Of a stretch of DNA of 64,000 nt, positions 8,596 through 15,781 are shown piece by piece. The notes below the pieces were generated by a model. The model was given only the letters and a program-made list of their open reading frames with translations. It did no database searches and was not told where the DNA came from. A program made the translations under genes and the position numbers. This stretch comes from Nocardia vaccinii NBRC 15922 (GTDB lineage: Bacteria; Actinomycetota; Actinomycetes; Mycobacteriales; Mycobacteriaceae): the NCBI RefSeq assembly GCF_001613305.1, contig NZ_BDCC01000020.1, forward strand, positions 115,184 through 179,183. The letters run 5' to 3'. Numbering within the stretch: position 1 is the first letter of the stretch; the number at the start of each line of letters is the position of its first letter.

Positions 8596-9426
8596 TCACA
8601 TCGTGCCATGGCCCGCCGAGCGGACCGGCATGCGACGGGCCGAGGTGTACAGCAGCGGAACGCCCAGCAGGCCGAGTCCGAGGAATCCGTACCCCGCCGA
8701 GGCGGGCAGGCCGAGGAAGACCGCGTGGGCGAGGGTGGACCCCAGCCACGTCCACAGGAACACCGCCACCGGGACAGCGGTCCCTCTGTCCGCGGGAGCC
8801 TCGCCGCGGTCCGACAGCTCCAGCAGGGCCGCCATCAGCAGTGCGACGGCGAACCAGCCCAGATAGTTCGTCCACGGGATGTGCGGTGTACCCGGCAGTC
8901 CGGGCAGCGGTGAGCACCAGGACCACCGTCCGGCGGACACCATCTGCGAGTCCAGGAACAGATCCCAGCCGACCGCGCCCACCGCGGTCAGCGGGATACG
9001 TGTCCGGGCCCTGGACGGTCCCGGCGGACTCAGCAGTCCGGCCACGATCCAGACCGGATACAGTCCGCCCGTCCAGGCCAGCGGCACGAGCAGCGGCACG
9101 CCGGCCAGTTCGGGACCGAGTCCGTGGTGTGTGTAGGCATAGCAGCCGAATGGGAATCCCGTTGCCACGCCCACGATCTCGGCGACAAGTCCGAGTCCGG
9201 ACACGATCAGCAGCAGTCCGGCGGCCCAGCGTGGACCGCGGGTGACCCAGGCATGGCCGAGTGCGGTCAGCGCGGACAGCAGCACCACCGCCGCGGTCAC
9301 TGCGTCCCGCGCGGAGCCCGCGGTCAGGGGATAGGTGATCTGGGCGAGGATCAGCAGCACCGCCGAGATCGCGGGCACCCGGCGAGCGGCCCGGCGGACC
9401 GGCCGTGCGGTCACGACCGGCGCCAC
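8596..9426 (-). CDS. cruF: carotenoid biosynthesis membrane protein (CruF/DUF422)
   Basis: A 276-residue polytopic membrane protein with about seven hydrophobic segments. Motifs fit the DUF422/CruF family: FPFGCYAYTHHGLGPELAGVPLLVPLAW, VGWDLFLDSQMVSAGRW and the Asn/Tyr/Gly segment PWTNYLGWF. CruF proteins hydrate the C-1',2' double bond of gamma-carotene or lycopene ends; related archaeal and coryneform proteins act on bisanhydrobacterioruberin-type carotenoids. The GTG start at 9426 overlaps the end of the crtO-like gene by 16 nt, indicating coupling. Together with the ketolase and GT2 enzyme this suggests formation of a hydroxylated and then glycosylated carotenoid. The exact substrate cannot be read from sequence. 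Confidence 0.78.
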   Translation of the reverse strand: MAPVVTARPVRRAARRVPAISAVLLILAQITYPLTAGSARDAVTAAVVLLSALTALGHAWVTRGPRWAAGLLLIVSGLGLVAEIVGVATGFPFGCYAYTHHGLGPELAGVPLLVPLAWTGGLYPVWIVAGLLSPPGPSRARTRIPLTAVGAVGWDLFLDSQMVSAGRWSWCSPLPGLPGTPHIPWTNYLGWFAVALLMAALLELSDRGEAPADRGTAVPVAVFLWTWLGSTLAHAVFLGLPASAGYGFLGLGLLGVPLLYTSARRMPVRSAGHGTM

Positions 9427-10973
9427 CGCGGACGACGCAGATCCCGCAGCGCCAGGCGGGCGGCGCTACGCCCGCCGGCCCCCGAGACGCCGCCGCCGGG
9501 ATGCGTCGATGCCCCGGTCAGGTAGACCCCGGGCGCACCCGGCACGCGTTGTCCGGACAGTTCCGGCAGCGGCCGCCAGAAGAACATCTGATCCAGCGAC
9601 ATCTCCACATGCATGACATTGCCGCCGATCAGGCCGAGCTCGCACTCCAGATCGGCCGGGGTCTGCACGAACCGGTCCAGTACGGTGTCGGCGAAACCCG
9701 GTGCGGCCGCGTCGAGTTCGGCGATGATGCGGTCGCCCTCGCGGTCGGCGAGCGCGCTCCAGTCGCTCCCGTCGGCCGGCTGCCGCGGATGCCACTGCGC
9801 CCACAGCGAGAGCTGGTGCTGTCCGGCCGGGGCGATACTCGGATCGAGGGCACTGAAGCTCATCGCCAGCACCACCGGCCGCGGCGGCAGTTCCCCGGCC
9901 AGCGCCGCGCCGTGCGCCAGGCGCAGCTGTCGCCGATCGGTGGCGAGCAGTTGCAGTCCGCGGGCCGATTCGTCGGCCGTCGCACCCGGATAGCGGGGGA
10001 GTGCGTTCGTGGCGACCCGCACCACCATGCCGATACCCGGCCCGACCCGGATGCGCCGCCCCCAGTCGTCGAGTACCCCGGCGTCGAATCCGCCGCGTCG
10101 CAGCAGATCGAGGGTGGTGAGGATGTGCGTGCCCGCGATCACGGTGTCCGCGAACAGGTCTCGGCCCGAGGCCGTGCGCACCCGCCAGCCCGGGTCGTCG
10201 CGGCGCAGTTCGGTGACCGCGTCACCGCAGGACAGCACACCGCCGTCCGAGCGCAGTCGCGCGGCCAGAGCCGTTGTCAGAGCGCCGCTCCCGCCGACCG
10301 CGCGCCCCGGCGGGAGGGTGTGCATGAGCGCGGCGAATCCGACCATGGGCGCGGTGCCCGGCTCGGACATCGGCGGTCCGGACTGCGCGCCGAACCAGGC
10401 CAGCGCCGTCTTGAGCCGTTCATCGTCGAAGTGGCTGTCCAGCAGCGCATCTCCGGACTGCAGGAATTCCCGCGACAGCGCGCTGCCGCCGGCCCGCGCG
10501 TCCAGACCCCAGAACGACCGCAACAGTCGCCCGGGGCCGGGCGGCCCGGAGAACGCCCGCATCACCCGCTGTGCCCGGGGCCCCCACACCCGCACGAAGC
10601 GTCGGTACGCGTCCGCGTCGCGCGCGCCGCAGGCGGCCTCGATCGCGGCGCAGGTGCGGTCCAGGTCGCGGTGGAACACGATCGGCGCGAGATCGGTGCC
10701 GGGGGGCGCGGGCGCGAAACCCCAGGGATCGCAGTCGATATAGCGCAGTCCGAACCGATCGAGCCCGAGCTCCTCGATGATCCCGGTGTGCCGGATCATG
10801 ATGTGCGCCGAGGATCCGCGATCGACCAGATGGCCCGGGAACCGCTCCACGGTCGAGACCGCGCCGCCGGGTATCTCATCGCGTTCGAGTACCTCGACCT
10901 GTTCGCCTGCCCGCGCCAGATAGCAGGCCGCGACCAGTGCGTTGTGGCCGGAACCGAGAACCAGGACCGTCAC
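9411..10973 (-). CDS. crtO: CrtO-type carotenoid ketolase / CrtI-like FAD oxidoreductase
   Basis: A 520-residue protein with the N-terminal FAD motif VLVLGSGHNALVAACYLARAG and ERDEIPGGAVST. It ends in the CrtO-like segment VYLTGASTHPGGGVSGAGG. The length and the GHNALVAA signature match the CrtO/phytoene-desaturase-related oxidoreductases, some of which are beta- or gamma-carotene 4-ketolases in Rhodococcus and cyanobacteria. The GTG at 10973 overlaps the stop of the GNAT gene as GTGA, so I use it rather than the long upstream extension. Between GNAT and cruF in one operon, it most likely oxidises the beta-ionone ring of a monocyclic carotenoid. A desaturase role is the main alternative. Confidence 0.72.
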   Translation of the reverse strand: MTVLVLGSGHNALVAACYLARAGEQVEVLERDEIPGGAVSTVERFPGHLVDRGSSAHIMIRHTGIIEELGLDRFGLRYIDCDPWGFAPAPPGTDLAPIVFHRDLDRTCAAIEAACGARDADAYRRFVRVWGPRAQRVMRAFSGPPGPGRLLRSFWGLDARAGGSALSREFLQSGDALLDSHFDDERLKTALAWFGAQSGPPMSEPGTAPMVGFAALMHTLPPGRAVGGSGALTTALAARLRSDGGVLSCGDAVTELRRDDPGWRVRTASGRDLFADTVIAGTHILTTLDLLRRGGFDAGVLDDWGRRIRVGPGIGMVVRVATNALPRYPGATADESARGLQLLATDRRQLRLAHGAALAGELPPRPVVLAMSFSALDPSIAPAGQHQLSLWAQWHPRQPADGSDWSALADREGDRIIAELDAAAPGFADTVLDRFVQTPADLECELGLIGGNVMHVEMSLDQMFFWRPLPELSGQRVPGAPGVYLTGASTHPGGGVSGAGGRSAARLALRDLRRPRWRRS

Positions 10974-11626
10974 GGCCGGGGGCCCGGCGCGGGTGGTTCG
11001 GCGATCGGCGGGCTCTGCAACGGCAGCGGGCGGCCCAGTACCGCGAAGCGCCGGGTGTCGCCGGAGAAGACGAAATGCCGTACCACGTCGGTGAAGCCCT
11101 GTCGGCGGTACAGCCGCCAGGCACGGTTGGCCTCCTGGTCCACCTCGGGTGTGGACAGCAGCGTCGCGCGTTCGGGGCGATTGCGCAGTAGCCGGGTCAG
11201 CAGCGTCTCGCCCAGACCGTGACCCTGTGCGCTGGGATGTACGTGCAGTTCGGTCAGTTCGAAGTAGTCCGCGAGCAGATCGCGGGCGGCGTACTCGGCC
11301 CAGCCCGAGCGGCGCATTCCGTTGTGCACCTGCTGATGCCACCACTGGTGCGGCGCACCGTGATAGCCGTAGGCGATGCCCACGATCGGTGCGCTGCGCA
11401 GATCGAACCGGCCGGTGTCGTCGGGTACCACGGCGGCCACGGCCTGCCAGCCCGGCCGGGCGGTGTGCTCGGTCCACATCGGCGCGCGGTGATATTCGGT
11501 GCCGCGGGGATAATCCATCGCCGCGACGTAGACGGCCAGCGCGTCGGGCAATCGGGAGCGCAGGGCGGCGGCCGAGAGGTCGATGACGACGGGGGCGGGT
11601 GCGTGAGGAAGTCTGGCGGCTGTCAT
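10970..11626 (-). CDS. GNAT family N-acetyltransferase (Rv2170-like position)
   Basis: A 218-residue single GNAT domain. The acetyl-CoA loop appears as ELHVHPSAQGHGLGETLL (Q/RxxGxG/A region, about residues 137-154), followed by ANRAWRLYRRQGFTDV, the usual beta6-beta7 end of the fold. The ATG at 11626 follows a gap without a clear ribosome site; longer in-frame extensions run into the divergent promoter region. In mycobacteria a GNAT gene occupies the same place next to lppM and near mraZ. Here it is the first gene of the carotenoid-lppM operon. The acetyl acceptor is unknown. Confidence 0.75.
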   Translation of the reverse strand: MTAARLPHAPAPVVIDLSAAALRSRLPDALAVYVAAMDYPRGTEYHRAPMWTEHTARPGWQAVAAVVPDDTGRFDLRSAPIVGIAYGYHGAPHQWWHQQVHNGMRRSGWAEYAARDLLADYFELTELHVHPSAQGHGLGETLLTRLLRNRPERATLLSTPEVDQEANRAWRLYRRQGFTDVVRHFVFSGDTRRFAVLGRPLPLQSPPIAEPPAPGPRP

Positions 11627-11873
11627 ATCCGGTCGGCGCGGCTCTCGTTGGGCCCGGGCGCTCGCCGTGAGCACGAGCGCGAAAGTTTGTCGGTGGTCGT
11701 CTCTATATTCACACCCATTGAAACGTTCGAATATCTGTTCGGTTCGCGTGGTCGGCGATGTACCGCGTGAATCGGACCACGCCGAGCGGATAAATGAGCA
11801 CAGCGCGTCTCGCGCACCGTGAGCCGAGCACCGAGCGAGGTGGCGCTGTGTGTGACGGTAGGGAGGTGCCGTG

Positions 11874-12305
11874 ATGGCAGGTCGGAAGGAGCATCCGGGG
11901 CGAGCGGGCGGTCTGCTGGACCGGGCGGACGGGCTGCTGCTGCAGTCCGCTGGCGAGTCCGATCCGCGGGAGCGGTTCCGCACCGCATATCTGGCCGCCC
12001 TGCGCGGCGCCGGTGCGGTACTCGCGCTGACCGGCGCCGACCGCGCGCCGCGGGCCCGCTCGCGCAACGCGTGGGTGCTGATGCAGCAGGCCGCACCGGA
12101 ATTCGTGATGTGGTCGGACTACTTCAGCTCCTACTCCGAGACCCGCGCGGCACTCGAGGCCGGACTGGAGCGTCCGGTCGACGCGCAGCTGGCCGACGAG
12201 TTCGCCTCGCGCGTAGGTGCGTTCCTGCACGACGTGGAGGATTCGATCAGTGCGGCGGCCCGGATGCGGCCGATCGCGGGGTGGCTGGCCGACGGCTCGG
12301 CGTGA
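11874..12305 (+). CDS. SAV_6107-family HEPN domain protein
   Basis: A 143-residue, mostly helical protein. GGLLDRADGLLLQSAG, then ERFRTAYLAALRGAGAVLAL, then RSRNAWVLMQQAAPEF and WSDYFSSYSETRAALEAGLE match the small actinobacterial HEPN-like family named after SAV_6107. I chose the ATG at 11874, 7 nt after GGGAGG at 11861-11866; a GTG three nt earlier is possible. Some HEPN proteins are RNases with an RX4-6H motif; no clear RX4-6H is visible here, so no nuclease activity is claimed. It lies upstream of the DUF3040 gene and mraZ. Confidence 0.65.
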   Translation: MAGRKEHPGRAGGLLDRADGLLLQSAGESDPRERFRTAYLAALRGAGAVLALTGADRAPRARSRNAWVLMQQAAPEFVMWSDYFSSYSETRAALEAGLERPVDAQLADEFASRVGAFLHDVEDSISAAARMRPIAGWLADGSA

Positions 12306-12428
12306 ACATCGGCGAGTAGGTGGTACCGCACAGATCGAACTCGTATCATGGTGACAGAGAGCCGCCAAGGTCGGCTGTCCGTCGCCTACCCGGAGGCGAC
12401 CACCACACCTAGTGCCGGGGGAGGTACC

Positions 12429-12851
12429 GTGCCACTCTCCGAGCACGAGCAGCGCATGCTCGAACAAATCGAGAGCGCGCTCTATGCTGAGGATCCCAAG
12501 TTCGCCTCGACCGTCCGAGGCGGGCGTCTCCGCTCCGCTACGGGCAGACGCAGACTTCAATCGGCCGTACTCTTCGTCCTCGGCCTCTGCCTGTTGATCG
12601 CGGGTGTCGCTCTGCCTGTCAAACCCGGCGGGTTTCCCATCATCAGCCTCTTCGGCTTCATTCTGATGTTCGGCGCCGGAGTGCTGCTGCTCCTGGGTAG
12701 CTCGGGCGCGTCGAGCGCCGGTCGCCGTGGTGAGGACGCCGCACAGGGCGGCGGGCCCACGGCCGGCCGTGGCAAACAACGCAAGCAGGGTGGTGGTTTC
12801 TCCGCCCGTATGGAGGATCGGTTCAGGCGCCGGTTCGAACAAGACAACTGA
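12429..12851 (+). CDS. DUF3040 domain membrane protein
   Basis: A 140-residue protein starting MPLSEHEQRMLEQIE, the hallmark N-terminus of the DUF3040 family, then ALYAEDPKFAS. Two hydrophobic helices follow (about residues 45-62 and 68-87) and a basic, Gly/Arg-rich cytoplasmic tail ending RMEDRFRRRFEQDN. The GTG at 12429 is preceded by GGGGGAGG with a 4-nt spacer; an upstream in-frame start at 12348 lacks this. In mycobacteria a DUF3040 protein (Rv2169c) likewise sits just before mraZ, so synteny supports the call. The function is unknown; its place beside the division cluster suggests an envelope role. Confidence 0.75.
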   Translation: MPLSEHEQRMLEQIESALYAEDPKFASTVRGGRLRSATGRRRLQSAVLFVLGLCLLIAGVALPVKPGGFPIISLFGFILMFGAGVLLLLGSSGASSAGRRGEDAAQGGGPTAGRGKQRKQGGGFSARMEDRFRRRFEQDN

Positions 12852-12856
12852 CAAGG

Positions 12857-12885
12857 CCCGGATCCGACTGACGGATCCGGGTTTT
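12857..12885 (+). terminator. intrinsic terminator after DUF3040 gene
   Basis: Ten-bp perfect arms cccggatccg (12857-12866) and cggatccggg (12872-12881) with a 5-nt loop, followed by TTTT. This is the clearest Rho-independent terminator in the window and isolates the dcw cluster from upstream transcription. Confidence 0.8.
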
Positions 12886-12916
12886 GCGCTGCGCCCCATC
12901 CGGCGCGGATAACGCG

Positions 12917-12941
12917 ACACGCCGCACAATGTGCGGCGTGT
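12917..12941 (+). terminator. second hairpin with T-rich tail
   Basis: Twelve-nt arms acacgccgcaca / tgtgcggcgtgt around a single A, followed by a pyrimidine-rich tctctttctttt tract. It lies 31 nt after the first terminator. It could be a back-up terminator or a protein-binding palindrome. Confidence 0.55.
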
Positions 12942-12976
12942 CTCTTTCTTTTCCGGTCCGCGCGGTCCCGTTGCCG

Positions 12977-13018
12977 GATTCCCCACCTCCCCCCACCCGA
13001 TTCCCCACCTCCCCCCAC
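12977..13018 (+). repeat. tandem 20-nt direct repeat, C-rich
   Basis: gattccccacctccccccac occurs at 12977-12996 and again at 12999-13018, a period of 22 nt. It lies in the 442-bp gap between the DUF3040 terminator and mraZ. The rest of that gap holds the hairpins and MraZ boxes listed separately; 13020-13200 shows nothing I can name. Confidence 0.8.
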
Positions 13019-13210
13019 GGGGGCTCTTCCGGCCGCGTTTCGTGCAGTTATAGCCGATGTGATCCGTGAGTTTGCTGGCGGTTTTCGGGTCATGTGTCCG
13101 ATCGTGCTCGCGTGTCGTGTATCTCGGAAAAATCTCCCCACCGCCCTGATAGCTGGTGTGACCAGGGGAATCTGGTACGCCGCGGCTGAGATCGCGACGG
13201 CTTTCGATTG

Positions 13211-13240
13211 AAAGTGGGGGAAAGTGGGGTAATGTGGAGC
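13211..13240 (+). promoter_or_regulatory. MraZ operator: three tandem 10-bp boxes
   Basis: Three consecutive decamers read AAAGTGGGGG, AAAGTGGGGT and AATGTGGAGC, in the same orientation and exactly 10 bp apart, ending 53 nt before mraZ. Tandem GTGG-core repeats with 10-bp spacing are the known binding pattern of the MraZ ring, which controls its own dcw operon. This predicts autoregulation of the mraZ promoter. I cannot place the -10 with confidence. Confidence 0.8.
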
Positions 13241-13293
13241 GCGCACAAGCGGAGACCAACCAGACGGGGTGATCACGCGGGAGGTGTCGAGAC

Positions 13294-13725
13294 GTGTTTC
13301 TCGGGACCTACACGCCTCGGCTGGATGACAAAGGGCGACTCACGTTGCCCGCGAAGTTTCGGGACGAACTGGCGGGAGGGTTGATGGTCACGAAAGGGCA
13401 GGACCACAGCCTTGCCGTGTATCCGAAGGAGGAGTTCACCGCGCTCGCGCGGCGAGCCGCCTCGGCGTCCCGGAGCAATCCGCAGGCCCGGGCATTCGTC
13501 CGAGCCCTGGCGGCCTCCACGGATGAGCAGCGCCCCGACGCCCAGGGACGTATCACGTTGTCGGTCGAACACCGCCGCTACGCGAGCCTGACCAAGGATT
13601 GCGTGGTGATCGGCTCGGTCGACTTCCTCGAAATTTGGGATAAGCAGGCGTGGGAGTCCTACCTCGCCGAGAACGAGGAGGACTACTCGATGGCCAGAGA
13701 CGAGTCGCTGGGCGGAATCTTCTAA
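13294..13725 (+). CDS. mraZ: transcriptional regulator MraZ
   Basis: A 143-residue DNA-binding protein made of two SpoVT-AbrB-like halves: FLGTYTPRLDDKGRLTLPAKFRDEL at residues 2-26 and DAQGRITLSVEHRRYASL near residue 81. The DxxGR signature is present in both. The length is typical. GTG at 13294 follows GGGAGG at 13279-13284 by 9 nt. MraZ is the first gene of the dcw cluster and binds tandem GTGG boxes in its own promoter; three such boxes are present just upstream. It is followed by rsmH after about 170 bp. Confidence 0.95.
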   Translation: MFLGTYTPRLDDKGRLTLPAKFRDELAGGLMVTKGQDHSLAVYPKEEFTALARRAASASRSNPQARAFVRALAASTDEQRPDAQGRITLSVEHRRYASLTKDCVVIGSVDFLEIWDKQAWESYLAENEEDYSMARDESLGGIF

Positions 13726-13899
13726 CCCCGAGCGAGGCGAGTGTCCTGCGGCCTCTGCCCGACGCGGACCCTGACGTACTTCCCCAACGCCAGGTGCCGT
13801 GCTTCGGTCAGAGACCCCGGGGCATTGGCCGTCCGACCTAGTGAGTTCGATGCGCACCAGCGACGCCGCGACAGGGGCGAGGAGGATCTGGAGGTCGAG

Positions 13900-14871
13900 G
13901 TGGATCTTGCCGATCACACACCCCGCCATGTTCCGGTCCTGCTCGGTCGAGCCGACGAAATTCTCGGTCCCGCACTGCGTTCCGGCGGTGTCATGGTCGA
14001 CGCCACACTCGGTCTGGGCGGTCATGCGGAGCACTTCCTGCGCACCTATCCCTCGATCCGGCTCGTCGGATTGGACCGCGACACCGAGGCGCTGAAGCTC
14101 GCCGGGGAGCGGCTGACGCCGTTCGCGGATCGAATCACCCTGGTGCACACCACGTATGACGGCATCGCCATGGCACTGCGCGAGGCCGGCCTGGCCGAAA
14201 CCGGTTCGGTGCGGGCGATTCTGATGGATCTGGGCGTGTCCTCGATGCAATTGGACGAGGCCGACCGAGGTTTCGCCTATTCGGTCGACGCGCCGCTGGA
14301 TATGCGGATGGATCCGACCACCGGCCCGACCGCCGCGGACGTGCTCAACACCTACAGCCACGGCGAGCTGGCCCGAGTGCTGAAAACCTATGGGGAGGAA
14401 CGTTTCGCGGGCCGCATCGCGAGCGAGATAGTCCGTCGGCGGGCGCAGCACCCCTTCACCACCAGCGCGGAGCTGGTGGAACTGCTCTACGCCGCCATTC
14501 CGGCCGCGACCCGGCGCACCGGCGGGCATCCCGCCAAGCGCACCTTCCAGGCGTTGCGGATCGAGGTCAACCGGGAGCTGGAATCGCTCGAGGCCGCTTT
14601 GCCCGCCGCCCTGGACGCGCTCGAGGTCGGCGGACGCATCGTGGTCATGTCCTATCAATCGCTGGAGGACAAAGTGGTCAAACATGTTCTCGCGGAGCGA
14701 TCGACCTCGCGCACGCCGATGGACCTGCCGGTCGAACTGCCCGGTATGGGACCGGAATTCAGGGTGCTGACCCGTGGTGCGGAGAAGGCCACGGCTGCCG
14801 AGATCGAGGACAATCCGCGCGCGGCGCCGGTCCGGATGCGTGCGGCGGAACGAATTCAGGCGTCGCGATGA
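13900..14871 (+). CDS. rsmH: 16S rRNA (cytosine(1402)-N(4))-methyltransferase RsmH
   Basis: SAM-dependent methyltransferase (formerly MraW) of 323 residues. Visible motifs are HVPVLLGRADEIL at the start, VDATLGLGGHAEHFL (SAM motif I), LVGLDRDTEAL, LMDLGVSSMQLDEADRGFAY, the substrate segment FQALRIEVNRELESL, and VVMSYQSLEDKVVK near the end. I chose GTG 13900 because GGAGG lies 5 nt upstream. A longer in-frame version from 13741 would add about 53 residues that look like non-coding sequence. It methylates C1402 of 16S rRNA, the standard partner of mraZ. Confidence 0.93.
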   Translation: MDLADHTPRHVPVLLGRADEILGPALRSGGVMVDATLGLGGHAEHFLRTYPSIRLVGLDRDTEALKLAGERLTPFADRITLVHTTYDGIAMALREAGLAETGSVRAILMDLGVSSMQLDEADRGFAYSVDAPLDMRMDPTTGPTAADVLNTYSHGELARVLKTYGEERFAGRIASEIVRRRAQHPFTTSAELVELLYAAIPAATRRTGGHPAKRTFQALRIEVNRELESLEAALPAALDALEVGGRIVVMSYQSLEDKVVKHVLAERSTSRTPMDLPVELPGMGPEFRVLTRGAEKATAAEIEDNPRAAPVRMRAAERIQASR

Positions 14872-14908
14872 GTCCGGGCGACGTGCGAACGGTAGGGGAG
14901 GCGGGACT

Positions 14909-15781
14909 ATGAGCGTGCGGACCCGGGTGGACGCACCACGTGGTGGCAGGACCGCGGAGCGGCGCGACGCGCCGCGCCGGGTGCACGATGCCGACCACGT
15001 GACATCGGGTGCGGCCAAGCGGGCGTACGCCCGGCGCCGCAACCGCGTCGGGGGCGGTCCGGTGCTGCCGCCGCTGCCGGGGCGCTCGGTGATGAGCGGC
15101 CGAATCCCGTTCGTGGTGGCCATTCTGGTGCTGCTGGGCTGCGGCCTGATGTGCACACTGCTGCTGACCACGCGCTCGGCCGAGGACAGCTATCAGCTCG
15201 GTGACGCGCGTCGGGTCAACCAGCAACTCTCCGACGAGCAGGCCGAACTGCAGCGTCAGGTGGCGGCGGCCGACGCCGCGCCGGAACTCGCCACCCGGGC
15301 GCGCGAGCTGGGCATGATCCCGGCCAAGGATCCCGCACGCCTGGTCGTCGCGCCGAACGGCGCGGTCACGGTGATCGGCAAGGAGACCGCGCAGCTCGGC
15401 GCGCCCGCCCCGCCGCTGAATACCACGCCCGCCGCACCGACACCGGCGAATCCGGCTCAGGCACAAGGGGAACGGATCGTTCCGGTGACGGCGCTGCCGA
15501 ACCAGAATCCGGCCGACGACCCCGCGCACAAGGTGACGCAGCCGACCGCCGGACGGAACGCCGCGGCCCCGTCCGCGCCCGCTACGACCCAGGGGCCGTC
15601 CGCACCCGCGCAGGCTCCGGCCGCCGCGGCGCCGACGACACCGGCTGCTCCCGTACCCGCGACTCCGGCAGGGCCGACGCCGACCCAGCCTCCCGCGGCC
15701 CGTGTCGATCAGACCGTGCCGGTACCGCATCCGCCCGCGCCCGCCGCGTTGCCCGCTCCGGCGGCCGGGGCCACACAGTGA
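14909..15781 (+). CDS. ftsL: FtsL-like septal membrane protein with Pro/Ala-rich tail
   Basis: A 290-residue bitopic protein. Basic cytoplasmic residues 1-65 precede one membrane helix (about 66-86, core FVVAILVLLGCG). Next is a coiled-coil-like stretch (QQLSDEQAELQRQVA), the short FtsL/DivIC-like motif ARELGMIPA, and a long Pro/Ala/Thr-rich periplasmic tail of about 150 residues. Its place between rsmH and pbpB matches mycobacterial Rv2164c, described as FtsL. ATG 14909 follows a GGGGAGG site. FtsL recruits and activates the FtsW-PbpB synthase through FtsQ. The long disordered tail is larger than in model FtsL proteins but is common in this order. Confidence 0.82.
   Translation: MSVRTRVDAPRGGRTAERRDAPRRVHDADHVTSGAAKRAYARRRNRVGGGPVLPPLPGRSVMSGRIPFVVAILVLLGCGLMCTLLLTTRSAEDSYQLGDARRVNQQLSDEQAELQRQVAAADAAPELATRARELGMIPAKDPARLVVAPNGAVTVIGKETAQLGAPAPPLNTTPAAPTPANPAQAQGERIVPVTALPNQNPADDPAHKVTQPTAGRNAAAPSAPATTQGPSAPAQAPAAAAPTTPAAPVPATPAGPTPTQPPAARVDQTVPVPHPPAPAALPAPAAGATQ

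Noticed and set aside
9405..11222. 605-codon open frame on the plus strand opposite the crtO-like gene
   Set aside because: Low-complexity composition and no motif; the opposite strand has full FAD signatures.
12977..13018. CRISPR-like array
   Set aside because: Only two copies with a 2-nt spacer and no cas genes.
11709..13259. 516-codon minus-strand frame across the HEPN, DUF3040 and mraZ leader region
   Set aside because: It runs through a terminator, repeats and the MraZ boxes and shows no domain.
13741..13899. N-terminal extension of rsmH to 13741
   Set aside because: The added 53 residues lack family similarity and the GGAGG site favours GTG 13900.
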